Positions 33,747 to 45,642 of a stretch of DNA of 64,000 nt are shown one piece after another; positions within the stretch are counted from its first letter, which is position 1; every line of letters starts with the position of its first letter. Under the pieces are notes generated by a model that worked only from the letters and a program-made list of their open reading frames with translations, ran no database searches and had not been told where the DNA came from. Location: assembly GCF_900156455.1 (NCBI RefSeq), contig NZ_FTNQ01000002.1, forward strand, positions 744,001 to 808,000, written 5' to 3'. Source of the stretch: Microbacterium sp. RURRCA19A. GTDB lineage: Bacteria > Actinomycetota > Actinomycetes > Actinomycetales > Microbacteriaceae. Both the position numbers and the translations under genes were made by a program.

Positions 33747-34712
33747 ATGCCGAATCCTCAGCCCCGCATCGTCGTGCTCGCCGGCGGTGTCGGCGGATCG
33801 AAGTTCACCCTGGGCGTCCGTGCCGCTCTGCGGCGCCTCGAGGCGCCCGAAGCGACCGTCGTGGTCAACACCGGTGACGACCTGTGGCTCTCGGGCGTGC
33901 GGCTGCAGCCCGACGTCGACTCGATCACGTACGCGCTCGCCGGAGTCAACGACACCGTGCGCGGCTGGGGCCGTGCGGGTGATACCGAGCGCGTCAACGA
34001 GGAACTGCAGGCGTGGGGCGCCGGGTGGCCGTGGTTCACGCTCGGCGACCTCGACCTGGGCACCCACCTGGCGCGCACCGGCTGGCTGCGCGAAGGCCTC
34101 ACCCCGACCGAGGTCCTCGGTCGGATGGCGGAACGGTGGCCGCTCGGCATCCGGCTGCTTCCGATGACCGACAGCGAGGTCGACACGCACGTGCGCGTCG
34201 AGGACGGTCGGCGTCTGCACTTCCAGGAGTGGTGGACGCGCTATCGCGCGGCCCTGACTCCGACCCGGTTCGAGAACCCCGGAATCTCGGATGCCACGCC
34301 CGCCCCCGGCGTCGTCGAGGCGATCGCGGAGGCCGACGTGGTGCTCCTGGCGCCGTCGAACCCGGTGGTCTCGATCGGTCCGATCCTCGCGGTTCCCGGC
34401 ATCCGGGAGGCGTTGCGGTCGACGTCGGCGCGGGTGGTCGGTGTCTCGCCGATCATCGGCGGGCGGGTCGTGCGCGGCATGGCCGATGTGTGTCTGCCGG
34501 CGATCGGTGTCGAGACCTCGGCGGCGGCCGTCGCGCGGCACTACGGCGCGCGGTCGGTCGACGGGGTGCTCGACGCGTGGCTGCTCGCCGAGGAGGACGC
34601 TGCGGCGGCGCCGGAAGTGGAGGCCGCAGGAATCCGTGCCGTCGTCGCGCCGCTGTGGATGCGCGACGAGGATGCCTCGGCCGCGATCGCCGAGGCGGCG
34701 CTCGGGGCGTAG
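33747..34712 (+). CDS. fbiA: F420 precursor synthase: 2-phospho-L-lactate (or PEP) transferase
   Basis: 321 residues of the CofD/FbiA family. It transfers the phospholactyl or phosphoenolpyruvyl moiety onto FO to give F420-0 or its dehydro form. Marks: VLAGGVGGSKFTLGV, VVNTGDDLWLSGV, PSNPVVSIGPILAV. AAGACT lies six bases before the ATG, so it may be leaderless. It converges with fbiD. Confidence 0.93.
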   Translation: MPNPQPRIVVLAGGVGGSKFTLGVRAALRRLEAPEATVVVNTGDDLWLSGVRLQPDVDSITYALAGVNDTVRGWGRAGDTERVNEELQAWGAGWPWFTLGDLDLGTHLARTGWLREGLTPTEVLGRMAERWPLGIRLLPMTDSEVDTHVRVEDGRRLHFQEWWTRYRAALTPTRFENPGISDATPAPGVVEAIAEADVVLLAPSNPVVSIGPILAVPGIREALRSTSARVVGVSPIIGGRVVRGMADVCLPAIGVETSAAAVARHYGARSVDGVLDAWLLAEEDAAAAPEVEAAGIRAVVAPLWMRDEDASAAIAEAALGA

Positions 34713-34719
34713 CGTCCTG

Positions 34720-35358
34720 TCAGGCCGCCGCAGCCGCCAGTACCGCCGCGGTCCGCGGCCCCACGCCGAGCGCGACGGCCTCGGCGAGCTGAACCGCGGT
34801 GTCCACATCTCGGCGCAGCGACGACCCGCGCGGGACCGCCAGATCGGTGCACCCCAGCAGCCGGTGCCGGGCCGCGGAGTCGGCGCCGAAGGCCGACACC
34901 CACACGGCGCCCGGGCGGGCGGTGACGAGGGTGGAGCCGGTGCCCTCGGCATCCGGGACCAGGCCCCGCTCGACCTGTCCGGCGAGCTCCAACGCGGCAT
35001 CGAGATCCTGCGGCGTGAGCGCGGGCACGTCGCCCAGCAGCGCCGCGCGCGGCGCGCCTTGACCTGCGGCAGCGGCTCCCAGGGCAACGGCCGCGTCGAG
35101 TCCACGGACGTCGCCCTCGGGGACGACGTCGACGGCGGGCCACTGCGCCACGGCGGCGGAGACCTCGAGATCGTCGGTCACCACCAGCACGTGCGACACC
35201 CGCGGGGTCGCCGCGGCGGCGGCGATGGTGTCGAGGGCGATCGCGCGCGCGAGCGCCTCGCGGTCGGCGGTCACGGTCGTCAGCCGCGTCTTGCCGAGCG
35301 CGGCCGGCTTCACGGGCACGACGATCGTCCAGCCATCGCGGATCTCAGGAATGCTCAT
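34720..35358 (-). CDS. fbiD: Phosphoenolpyruvate/2-phospholactate guanylyltransferase
   Basis: 212 residues of the CofC/FbiD family, which charges the three-carbon acid with GMP for FbiA. IVVPVKPAALGKTRL is the N-terminal nucleotide-binding stretch; LLGDVPALTPQDLDAAL and DVDTAVQLAEAVALG follow. ATG 35358 is preceded by GGAG; an ATG at 35367 is an alternative. Tail-to-tail with fbiA, seven bases apart. Confidence 0.92.
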   Translation of the reverse strand: MSIPEIRDGWTIVVPVKPAALGKTRLTTVTADREALARAIALDTIAAAAATPRVSHVLVVTDDLEVSAAVAQWPAVDVVPEGDVRGLDAAVALGAAAAGQGAPRAALLGDVPALTPQDLDAALELAGQVERGLVPDAEGTGSTLVTARPGAVWVSAFGADSAARHRLLGCTDLAVPRGSSLRRDVDTAVQLAEAVALGVGPRTAAVLAAAAA

Positions 35359-35483
35359 CGGCTCCATTGTGTGCCGGACTCCGGACATTTCCGGACGGGG
35401 GTAGCGGTGCGCCCGCGAATCGTGCTGCGGAGGCGGGAAACCTCCGGAGCGCGGGACCGGCGCACCCCGCCCTCCGCCTCGCC

Positions 35484-36494
35484 TCAGGTGAACCGCGCCC
35501 GCAACCGCGGCAGGATCTCGGCGCCGTACGTGCGCAGGAACTCCTCCTGGTCGTGCCCCGGGTCGTGGAACACGAGGTGCCGGAACCCCAGGTCGACGTA
35601 GTGCGCGATGCGCTCGACGTGCTCGTCGGGGTCGGTCGACACGATGAACCGGGATGCCGCCCGCTCGATCGGGAGCTCGTCGGCCAGACGCGCCATCTCG
35701 ATCGGGTCGTGCACGCTCATCTTCTCTTCGGCCGACAGCGCCAGCGGCGCCCAGAAGCGCGTCTTCTCGAGCGCGGTCTCGCGGTCGGGGTGGTATGAGA
35801 CCTTGACCTCCATGAGGGTGTCGACGTCGTCGCGCGTGCGTCCGGCCTTCGCGAGCCCGTCGTCGAGCGCGGGCAGCAGCGTGTCCGTGTACAGCGACGG
35901 GTCCTTGCCGCTCGTGGTGATGTAGCCCTCGGCGATGCGTCCGGCGAGACGTGTCGCCGCGGGACCCGAGGCGCCGATGTAGATCGGCACCTTCTGCTCG
36001 GGGCGGTCGTAGATCGTGGCATCCTTCACCGAGTAGTACGTGCCCTCGAACGTGACCCGGTCTTCGGTCCAGAGCTTGTCGATGAGGGTGATCGCCTCTT
36101 TGAGGCGCTGGAAGCGCTCGGGCGGCTCGGGCCACTCGAGGCCGAGGGTCACTTCGTTCAGCGCCTCGCCCGTGCCGACGCCGAGCGCCACACGGCCGGG
36201 GAACATCACGCCGAGCGTCGCGAACACCTGCGCGATGACGCCCGGGTGGTAGCGGAACGTCGGGGTCAGCACCGAGGTGCCGAGCATCACGCGCTGCGTG
36301 CGCGCGCCGAGCGCGCCGAGCCACGGCAGGGCGTTGGGGGCGTGCCCGCCCTCGTGCCGCCACGGCTGCAGGTGATCGGAGAGGAAGACCGAGTCGAAGC
36401 CCATCTCTTCGGCGAGCACACCGAAGTCGAGCAGCTCGTTCGGCCCGAACTGCTCGCTCGAGGCCTTGTATCCGAATCGCAGCGGAACGACCAT
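35484..36494 (-). CDS. fgd: F420-dependent glucose-6-phosphate dehydrogenase or close LLM-type homologue
   Basis: 336 residues, luciferase-like TIM barrel. FGYKASSEQFGPNELLDF, FLSDHLQPWRHEGGHAP and GTGEALNEVTLG are the FGD signature segments; the stretch TTSGKDPSLY is also typical. It oxidises glucose-6-phosphate while reducing F420, feeding F420H2 to reductases. RBS AAGGAG. Lies with the F420 biosynthesis genes on the same strand. Confidence 0.9.
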   Translation of the reverse strand: MVVPLRFGYKASSEQFGPNELLDFGVLAEEMGFDSVFLSDHLQPWRHEGGHAPNALPWLGALGARTQRVMLGTSVLTPTFRYHPGVIAQVFATLGVMFPGRVALGVGTGEALNEVTLGLEWPEPPERFQRLKEAITLIDKLWTEDRVTFEGTYYSVKDATIYDRPEQKVPIYIGASGPAATRLAGRIAEGYITTSGKDPSLYTDTLLPALDDGLAKAGRTRDDVDTLMEVKVSYHPDRETALEKTRFWAPLALSAEEKMSVHDPIEMARLADELPIERAASRFIVSTDPDEHVERIAHYVDLGFRHLVFHDPGHDQEEFLRTYGAEILPRLRARFT

Positions 36495-36533
36495 GATTCT
36501 CCTTCTTCGTGACCCGCCGATGCGGGCGATGCG

Positions 36534-37993
36534 TCAGCCGCGCACGGGGGTGTGCGCGGGTTCGAACTCCGAGCCGTCGGTACCGGTCAGTCTCTCGTGG
36601 AACGCCTGCACGGTGCCCGGCCACAGCAGCGTGAGCCGCCCCGACCTCTCGTCGACGTACCAGCTGCGGCATCCGCCGGTCATCCAGGGGGTGGATGCCG
36701 CGGCCGCGGCGATCTCGTCGGTGTAGGCCGCCTCGGCCTCGGGGCGGACGCGCAGAACGCGATCGGGACGACGGTCGCGCTCGGCGAGGGCACGGACGAC
36801 GTACGCGGCCTGCTCTTCGATCATGAGCACCGCCGAGTTGTGGCCGAGGCTGGCGTTGGGGCCGTTGAGGACGAAGAGGTTCGGGAAGCCGGCGACCACG
36901 GTGGACCCGAACGACGTCATGCCCTCGCCCCAGTGCTCGGCGAGCGTCTCGTCTTCGCCCCGCACGAGATCGGCGTACGGCTGCTGCGTCGAGGCGAAGC
37001 CGGTGGCGAGCACGAGCACGTTGGACTCGTGCTGCCGCCCGCTCGCGGCGGTGAGCGTCGACCCGTCGACCCGGTCGAGGGCGCTGGGTTCGAGGGTCAC
37101 CCGATCGGATGCCACGGCGGGATAGAACGCGTCGGAGAGCAGTACCCGCTTGCAGCCGAAGGCGTAGTCGGGGGTCAGGGCTGCGCGGAGCGCGGGGTCG
37201 GCGACCTGAGCGAGCAGGTGTGCGAGGGCTGCAGCACGGGCGGCCGCGGAGGCTGCGGCGTCGCCGGAGCGGGACGCGAAACGTGCCTCGCCCTCGGCGT
37301 ACAGCTCGGCGCGGAGCCGTGCGAGGGCGCCGGGGTTCTCGGCGAGGCGAGCGCGCTCCGCGGCGGAGATCTCGCCGCCGCCGCGCGGGACGATCCACGC
37401 CGGGGTGCGCTGGAACAGCGTCACGTGGGCGGCGCGGCGGGCGAGCTCGGGCACGAGCTGCACCGCGCTCGCGCCGGTGCCGACGACGGCAACCCGCTTG
37501 CCTGTGAGGTCGACGTCGTGGTCCCAGCGCGCGGAGTGGAACAGCGGACCCGCGAACGACTCGAGGCCCTCGATCGCGGGGACGTGCGGTTCGGTGAGGC
37601 GTCCGCACGCGAGCACGAGCGAACGCGCGCGGAGCACCTCGGCGCCGGTGTCGATGTTCCACACCGAGGTCTCGGCATCCCACTCCGCCCCCACGAGCGG
37701 GGTGTGCAGCCGGATGCGCTCGCCGACGCCCGCGGCGACATCGCGCAGGTACTCCTGGATCTCGTGGCCCTCGGCGAACGTGCGCGACCAGCCCGCGTGC
37801 GGGTGCGCCACGTAGCTGTACAGGTGCGCGGGCACGTCGCACGCGACGCCCGGGTAGGTGTTGTCGCGCCACGTGCCGCCGACGTCTCCCGCCCGCTCGA
37901 TGACGACGACGTCGTCGCGGCCCGCGCGGTGCAGCGCGCCGGCCATGCCGAGCCCGGCGAACCCGGCGCCCACGACGACGACGTCGACCACGC

Positions 37994-37997
<4 letters not shown>
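36534..37997 (-). CDS. Flavin-containing (Baeyer-Villiger-type) monooxygenase
   Basis: 487 residues, GTG start. The N-terminal FAD fold is VVVGAGFAGLGMAGAL, followed by GGTWRDNTYPGVACD. FAGPLFHSARWD fits the BVMO fingerprint FxGxxxHxxxW(P/D), and VAVVGTGASAVQ is the NADPH fold. Substrate unknown. The start overlaps the fbiC stop (GTGA), so it is co-translated with FO synthase and separated from fgd by 39 bases. Confidence 0.88.
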
Positions 37998-40393
<2,396 letters not shown>

Positions 40394-40399
40394 CGCTCC

Positions 40400-40405
40400 A
40401 GGCTA
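40400..40405 (-). promoter_or_regulatory. -10 element of fbiC, leaderless layout
   Basis: TAGCCT ends six bases before the ATG of fbiC on the minus strand; no upstream ribosome site can act at that distance. Confidence 0.55.
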
Positions 40406-40510
40406 TCCCTCCGCTCCGACACGCGGGCCGCGGCCCGCGCCCCCGGATCGTTGCGCTCTCGTGAGGCGCCGGGGCCGACGGCATCCACCGTCGCTGGCAG
40501 GATGGATGCC

Positions 40511-40900
40511 ATGGTGACCCTGCTGCTCGATCAGGCGCAGCTCGAGGTCGTGCTCTCGCCGACCGAGCGTGCGCTGTCGTTCCGCAAGCGCAACATCGTC
40601 GTGCCGCGCGCGACGATCGAGCGCGTGCAACTGACCGACGACGCGTGGACGTGGCTGCGTGGCGTGCCGAACCCGGGCACCAATCTCCCCGTCGTCGTGG
40701 CCGCGGGTACGTGGAAGTCGGCCGGCGGCAACGACTTCGTCATCATCCGACGCCGCAAGTCCAGCGTCGTGATCGACCTCCGCGGGCACGAGGAGTTCGA
40801 GCGCCTGGTCCTGACGACCAAGCACGGTGTGGCGCTGCTGAAGGCGCTGCGTCTCGAGGGCGCACCCGAGCCCGAGGACGTCGCCGACCTCGTGTCCTGA
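40511..40900 (+). CDS. Small conserved protein, PH-domain-like
   Basis: 129 residues. It opens MVTLLLDQAQLEVVLSPTER, then FRKRNIVVPRATIERVQLTD, DAWTWLRGVPNPGTNLP and FVIIRRRKSSVVIDLRG. The alternation of short strands with a final helix (EFERLVLTTKHG) suggests a bacterial PH-like fold; no signal or membrane segment. ATG 40502 touches AGG; 40511 is the likelier start. Function unknown. Confidence 0.65.
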   Translation: MVTLLLDQAQLEVVLSPTERALSFRKRNIVVPRATIERVQLTDDAWTWLRGVPNPGTNLPVVVAAGTWKSAGGNDFVIIRRRKSSVVIDLRGHEEFERLVLTTKHGVALLKALRLEGAPEPEDVADLVS

Positions 40901-40903
40901 CGC

Positions 40904-40992
40904 CTGTCTGCGCCCAGATCACGTGATCTGGTCGAGCGCACGCGTCATTTGCGCGCCACAGCGGGTGCCCTCGGCCACATCACGTGATCTGG
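40904..40992. repeat. Intergenic double-palindrome repeat, copy B
   Basis: Starts CTGTCTGCG like copy A. It carries CCAGATCACGTGATCTGG (40914-40931), an 18-base perfect palindrome, and CCACATCACGTGATCTGG (40975-40992). The spacer keeps TGCGCGCCAC and CTCGGCCA in register with copy A. Lies between two convergent genes. Confidence 0.7.
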
Positions 40993-41037
40993 CGGAACGG
41001 ATGCCGCGGAACGGATGCCGCGCCACCCCGCCCCGCG

Positions 41038-41856
41038 TCAGTCGACGTCGCGGCGCCAGGTCGTCGCGAGGCCGATGAGCACCAGCACCACGGCGTAGCC
41101 CAGCAGCACGAGGCCGCCGAGCCACCACACCAGCGGGTCGGCGCCGCCGGCGCCGACGGCGCCGAAGATCGTCTTGCCCACCAGGGCGTCGCTCGCCGCG
41201 CTCGGCAGCCACCGCGCGACCTGGTCGAGACCGTCGAGCACGCCGGCGATCGTGCGCACGATCGGTTCGATGAACAGCGTCACCGCCAGCACGATGACGA
41301 TCGCGGCGACCTGGTTGCGCACCACCGTGCCCACGCCGATCCCGACGACCGCCCAGAGCGCGAACGCCAGGAGCATGCGGCCCACGAGCACCCAGGTGTC
41401 GGAGGAACCGAGCTCGGTGTCGAGTCCGAACGCCGCGAAGACGCCGGCCCCCGCACCGATCGCCGCGATCGACCCGAGGACGCCGTACAGCAGGCCCACC
41501 AGGATGCCGATCGCGAACTTGCCCACGAGCACCACGCCGCGGCGGGGGGTGGCCAGGAACGTCGGGGTCAGGGTCTTGTGCCGGAACTCGGTCGTGACCA
41601 TGAGCGTCCCCGCCAGCAGCGGGAAGACGTATCCCACGGCGCTCGCCGAGCTGTACACGAGTCCCGCGAGACCGTCCGTCGAGGGCACAGGCCCCGAAGC
41701 GCCCGGAAGCTTGCCGGATGCCACACCCCCGAACGCCAGCGCGAGGACGCCCGCGGTGAAGGCGACGTAGACGACGAGCACGATGCCGAGCACCCACCAT
41801 CCGGCGGTGCTGAACTGCTTCGTGTACTCGGAGCGAGTGGATGCCACCAGGCTCAT
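41038..41856 (-). CDS. ABC-2-type transporter permease
   Basis: 272 residues with six hydrophobic segments and the ABC-2 plan: cytosolic STRSEYTKQFSTAGWWV, a large loop, and TTEFRHKTLTPTFLATP between the second and third segments. Exports an unknown substrate with the ATPase encoded just upstream (ATGA overlap). Confidence 0.85.
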   Translation of the reverse strand: MSLVASTRSEYTKQFSTAGWWVLGIVLVVYVAFTAGVLALAFGGVASGKLPGASGPVPSTDGLAGLVYSSASAVGYVFPLLAGTLMVTTEFRHKTLTPTFLATPRRGVVLVGKFAIGILVGLLYGVLGSIAAIGAGAGVFAAFGLDTELGSSDTWVLVGRMLLAFALWAVVGIGVGTVVRNQVAAIVIVLAVTLFIEPIVRTIAGVLDGLDQVARWLPSAASDALVGKTIFGAVGAGGADPLVWWLGGLVLLGYAVVLVLIGLATTWRRDVD

Positions 41857-43013
41857 CGCGGCACCTCCGTGTCTTCGGCGCGGGCGTCGTCGACCGGGAC
41901 GATGTCGATCACTCCCGTCGAGGCCACCGCGTAGGAGCGGCGGGGTTCGGGTGCGACGGGAGGCGCGAAGCTCCGCGGGGCAGGCGCGACCGGGACGAGG
42001 TCGGTCGACGGTGCGGGATCCGCCACGACCGGCACCGGCTCGGGCGTCGCCGCCGCCGGCTCGGGCGCCGCGACAGTGGCATCCGGATTCGCCGTCACCC
42101 CCGCCGCGCTCGCGTGGGTGCGCACGCCGCTGACGAGCTCGAGGAAGATGTCCTCCAGGCTCGCGCCCTTGCTCTGCAGGTGCGACAGCACGATGCCCGC
42201 GCCGGCGGCGAGGGTGCCGATCTCGAGTGGTTCGACGTGCCGGATCGTGAAGCCGTTGCGCAGCAGCTGGAACGGGATGCCGCGCTCCTCGAGCAGCCGC
42301 GACAGCGCCTCGCGGTCGGGGGAGTCCACGACCGTGGAGTACTCGTCGGGGTCGGCGAGGTCTTCCGTGCCGCCCTGGAACACCAGCTTTCCGCGCGAGA
42401 TGATCAGCAGCGCGTCGACGGTCTGCTGCACCTCGGCGAGCAGGTGCGAGGAGATGAGCACCGTGCGGCCCTCCTCCGCGAGGTGGCGCAGCAGCGAGCG
42501 CATCCAGCGGATGCCTTCGGGGTCGAGCCCGTTCGAGGGCTCGTCGAGCACCAGCACGCCGGGATCGCCGATCAGGGCCGTGGCCAGGCCCAGACGCTGG
42601 CGCATGCCGAGCGAGTAGCCGCCGACGCGGCGTCCCGCGACATCGGCCAGGCCCACGAGCCCGAGCACCTCGTCGACGCGCGACAGGGGCAGCCGCGCCG
42701 CCCGCGCATAGGCCTTGAGGTGGTTCGACGCCGAGCGTCCCGGGTGGAAGCTGGATGCCTCGAGCGCGGCGCCCACGGTCTGCAGCGGCCGGTCGATGTC
42801 GGAGTAGCGACGACCGCCGATGGTCGCCGATCCGGACGTGGGACGGACCAGTCCCAACAGCATGCGCAGCGACGTGGTCTTGCCCGCACCGTTGGGACCC
42901 AGGAATCCCGTCACCAGGCCCGGCTCCACGCGAGCGGTCAGGCCGTCGACGGCCGACACCGCGCCGAAGCGCTTGGTCAGCCCCGAGAATTCCAGCACCT
43001 GTCCTTGGGGCAT
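41853..43013 (-). CDS. ABC transporter ATP-binding protein with disordered tail
   Basis: 386 residues. Walker A GPNGAGKTT, signature YSLGMRQR, Walker B VLVLDEPSNGLDPEG and switch ISSHLLAEVQ are intact. Past residue 300 comes an Ala/Pro/Val-rich extension of about 85 residues that is not part of the usual DrrA-like fold. RBS GAGAGG. Pairs with the permease after it. Confidence 0.9.
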   Translation of the reverse strand: MPQGQVLEFSGLTKRFGAVSAVDGLTARVEPGLVTGFLGPNGAGKTTSLRMLLGLVRPTSGSATIGGRRYSDIDRPLQTVGAALEASSFHPGRSASNHLKAYARAARLPLSRVDEVLGLVGLADVAGRRVGGYSLGMRQRLGLATALIGDPGVLVLDEPSNGLDPEGIRWMRSLLRHLAEEGRTVLISSHLLAEVQQTVDALLIISRGKLVFQGGTEDLADPDEYSTVVDSPDREALSRLLEERGIPFQLLRNGFTIRHVEPLEIGTLAAGAGIVLSHLQSKGASLEDIFLELVSGVRTHASAAGVTANPDATVAAPEPAAATPEPVPVVADPAPSTDLVPVAPAPRSFAPPVAPEPRRSYAVASTGVIDIVPVDDARAEDTEVPR

Positions 43014-43088
43014 CGGGGACCTCTCGTTCCGCGGGCGTTCTCCCCATCTTCCCCGATCCGAGGCCGAAAACACATCTCGCGCCCTGTG

Positions 43089-43094
43089 TAACGT
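43089..43094 (+). promoter_or_regulatory. -10 element, leaderless layout
   Basis: TAACGT ends six bases before the GTG of the hydrolase at 43101. Confidence 0.5.
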
Positions 43095-43100
43095 GGCAGC

Positions 43101-44162
43101 GTGAACGCACAGCGATCCGACGACGCGGTCATCGCGCGAGCCTGGCGGGGCGTGGGGCACCTGACGCTCAACCGCCCCCGCGCGATCAACGCGCTCGACC
43201 TCGGCATGATCCGACTGCTCTCCGCCGCGCTCGACCGCTGGGAGCACGACACCGATGTCGATCTCGTCCTGCTCGACGGCGCGGGAGACCGCGGCTTCTG
43301 CGCGGGCGGCGATGTGCGGGCGCTCCACGGGTTCGTGGTCGACGGACGCGTCGACGAGGTGCACACGTTCTTCCGCGAGGAGTACGCGCTCAACCACCGC
43401 ATCGCGACCTACCCCAAGCCGATCGTCGCGATCGCCGACGGGGTGACGATGGGCGGGGGGATCGGGCTCGCCGGACACGCGCGCATCCGCATCGTCACCG
43501 AGCGCTCGCAGCTCGCGATGCCCGAGACCCGCATCGGCTTCACCCCGGACGTGGGCGGGTCGTGGCTGCTCGGGCGCGCGCCCGGACGGCTGGGCGAGTA
43601 CCTCGGGCTCACGGGAGCGACGATGGATGCCGCGGACGCCCTGTACGCGGGTTTCGCCGACCATCTCGTCCCCGTCGCGCACCTCTCCGCCCTGCACGAG
43701 GCGTTGGAGTACCGCGCCGACCCGTCGAGCCCGACCGAGCTGGTGCTGCTGTTCGACGAGAGCCCGGAGCGATCGAACCTCGAGACCTGGCGTCCGTGGA
43801 TCGACGACGCCTTCTCGGCCGACGATCTCGACGGCATCCTGCACCGGCTCCGTCAGCGCTGGGAGCCCGAGGCGCACGCGACCGCCGACCTCCTCGAGGC
43901 ATCGGCCCCGACCGCGGTGTCCGTGACGCTCGAGGCCGTGCGTCGGGCGCGGGCGCTGCCGTCGCTCCGGGCCGCCCTCGCGCAGGAGTACGGTCTGGTG
44001 ATGTGGTTCGCGACCACGCAGCCCGACCTGGCCGAGGGCATCCGCGCGCAGCTCGTCGACAAGGACCGATCGCCGTCCTGGTCGCCCGCCCACCGGTTCG
44101 ATCTGCCCCCGGGGCGCGTCGCCGAGGCGTTCGCCCACGACCCCGAACCGGCTCTCTGGTAG
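43101..44162 (+). CDS. 3-hydroxyisobutyryl-CoA hydrolase-like enzyme (crotonase fold)
   Basis: 353 residues, GTG start. Crotonase core with GDRGFCAGGDVRALH as first oxyanion-hole loop and GVTMGGGIGLAGHARIR as second. Glu in MPETRIGFTPDVGGSW and the long C-terminal part (ECH_2 type) fit HIBYL-CoA hydrolase of valine degradation better than enoyl-CoA hydratase. No valine genes are nearby. Confidence 0.8.
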   Translation: MNAQRSDDAVIARAWRGVGHLTLNRPRAINALDLGMIRLLSAALDRWEHDTDVDLVLLDGAGDRGFCAGGDVRALHGFVVDGRVDEVHTFFREEYALNHRIATYPKPIVAIADGVTMGGGIGLAGHARIRIVTERSQLAMPETRIGFTPDVGGSWLLGRAPGRLGEYLGLTGATMDAADALYAGFADHLVPVAHLSALHEALEYRADPSSPTELVLLFDESPERSNLETWRPWIDDAFSADDLDGILHRLRQRWEPEAHATADLLEASAPTAVSVTLEAVRRARALPSLRAALAQEYGLVMWFATTQPDLAEGIRAQLVDKDRSPSWSPAHRFDLPPGRVAEAFAHDPEPALW

Positions 44163-44169
44163 CGGCACC

Positions 44170-45021
44170 GTGAGCGGGCGGAGACGATGGTCGTTCGGGC
44201 GGCTGCTCGACGGGTTCTTCTTCGTGTTCGCCGGGCTCGCCGCCGTCTGGCTCGCCTACCTCAGCTTCACCCAGACCTTCACTCTCGGCTGGGCCGGGAT
44301 CATCATGGCGATCGTCTTCTGGGGTCTGCTCGCCTACCTCGTGCTCCCGCGGCTGCATCGCATCCTCACCGCGATCTACGTGCCCGACTACTTCATGGGC
44401 CGTACCCGCACCTCGGACGGCCTGCTCGGCGACCCGGTGAACCTCGCCTTCCAGGGCGAGCGTGCGCAGATCGAGGCGGTGATGGCCGCGGCCGGGTGGA
44501 TCCCCGCCGATCCGGTCGGCCTCGGCTCGTCCTGGCGCATCGTCACGTCGACCCTGCGTCGCCGCAGCTACCCGACCGCACCCGTCAGCCCCCTCTTCCT
44601 GTTCGGGCGGATGCAGGACCTCGCCTATCAGCAGGAGGTGGCCGGATCCCCGGCCCAGCGGCACCACGTCCGGCTCTGGCGGTGCCCCGACGGCTGGCTT
44701 CTCCCCGGCGGACGGCGCGTCGACTGGCTCGCGGCCGGAACGTTCGACCGCGCCGTCGGGCTGTCGTTGTTCACCCTCCAGGTCACGCACCGGATCGACG
44801 CCGACACCGACATCGAGCGCGACCACATCGTCGCCACCGTGCGCGACCTGCCCGGCGTCGAGGTCGACGTCATCCGCGATTTCTCGACCGGCTACCACGC
44901 GCGCAACGGGGGCGGCGACAGCATCACCACCGACGGCGACCTGCCCATCCTCGACGTGCGCGGGATCTCGGCGGCAGCGGAGGCCGGGGCCGGCGACGCC
45001 GGGACGGAGGGTCGACCGTGA
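44170..45021 (+). CDS. Membrane protein with LssY C-terminal-like domain
   Basis: 283 residues, GTG start. Two hydrophobic segments (about 12-60) are followed by a soluble domain with GDPVNLAFQGERAQIEAVMA, AGWIPADPVG and DGWLLPGGRRVDW, typical of the LssY C-terminal domain found beside PAP2 phosphatases. Function unknown. Its stop overlaps the next start (GTGA). Confidence 0.7.
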   Translation: MSGRRRWSFGRLLDGFFFVFAGLAAVWLAYLSFTQTFTLGWAGIIMAIVFWGLLAYLVLPRLHRILTAIYVPDYFMGRTRTSDGLLGDPVNLAFQGERAQIEAVMAAAGWIPADPVGLGSSWRIVTSTLRRRSYPTAPVSPLFLFGRMQDLAYQQEVAGSPAQRHHVRLWRCPDGWLLPGGRRVDWLAAGTFDRAVGLSLFTLQVTHRIDADTDIERDHIVATVRDLPGVEVDVIRDFSTGYHARNGGGDSITTDGDLPILDVRGISAAAEAGAGDAGTEGRP

Positions 45022-45539
45022 GCGAGAGGCATCCCCGGAAGAGGGCGGCGTTCGAACCGGTCGCCGCGCCGGTCGCCCGGAACCCCGCGATGCGGCGCCC
45101 GGCTGCGACGGTCGCCGGCGGCGTGCTCGTGCTCCTGCGCGCCGCGTCCGGGATCGTGTGGGGCATCGCGGTCGCGTTCGATCTGCCGCCGTGGCTGCAG
45201 GCGATCGCCGGGGCGGCGGAAGGCTCCGGGGCGGACCCGACCCTGACGCTTCCCGAACTCGGCATCGGCGCGGGGCTGTTCTTCGGCATCCTGGGCGTGA
45301 TCGCGCTCATCCAGGCGGTGTTCGGCATCCAGCTGCTGCGGGGGAGCAACGTCGCCCGGGTGATCGTGATGCTCGTGTCGACGCTCTCGATCATCACGGC
45401 GTTCGCCGGCTGGTGGGAGCTCGGGCAGGAGATCACCGTGGGTACGACCCTCGTCACGGTGAGCCTCGACATCCTCGTGCTCCTCGCCCTCTCGAGCCGG
45501 GATGCCGCCGCCTACGCCCGCCGCAACGAGAAGGTCTGA
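45018..45539 (+). CDS. Four-helix membrane protein
   Basis: 173 residues, GTG start, Arg-rich cytosolic N-terminus followed by about four hydrophobic segments (VAGGVLVLLRAASGIVWG, GIGAGLFFGILGVIALIQAV, ARVIVMLVSTLSIITAFAG, TTLVTVSLDILVLLALS). No family recognised. Translationally coupled to the LssY-like gene. Confidence 0.65.
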   Translation: MSERHPRKRAAFEPVAAPVARNPAMRRPAATVAGGVLVLLRAASGIVWGIAVAFDLPPWLQAIAGAAEGSGADPTLTLPELGIGAGLFFGILGVIALIQAVFGIQLLRGSNVARVIVMLVSTLSIITAFAGWWELGQEITVGTTLVTVSLDILVLLALSSRDAAAYARRNEKV

Positions 45540-45642
45540 CGCGGGAGTCGTGCAGCCGTCAGCGAAACTGGGGGTGGATCCCGGGGGTTGCACAGACGAC
45601 GCCCGTTAGCCTGAAAGGTGCCGCACCCGAGCGGCGGAACGG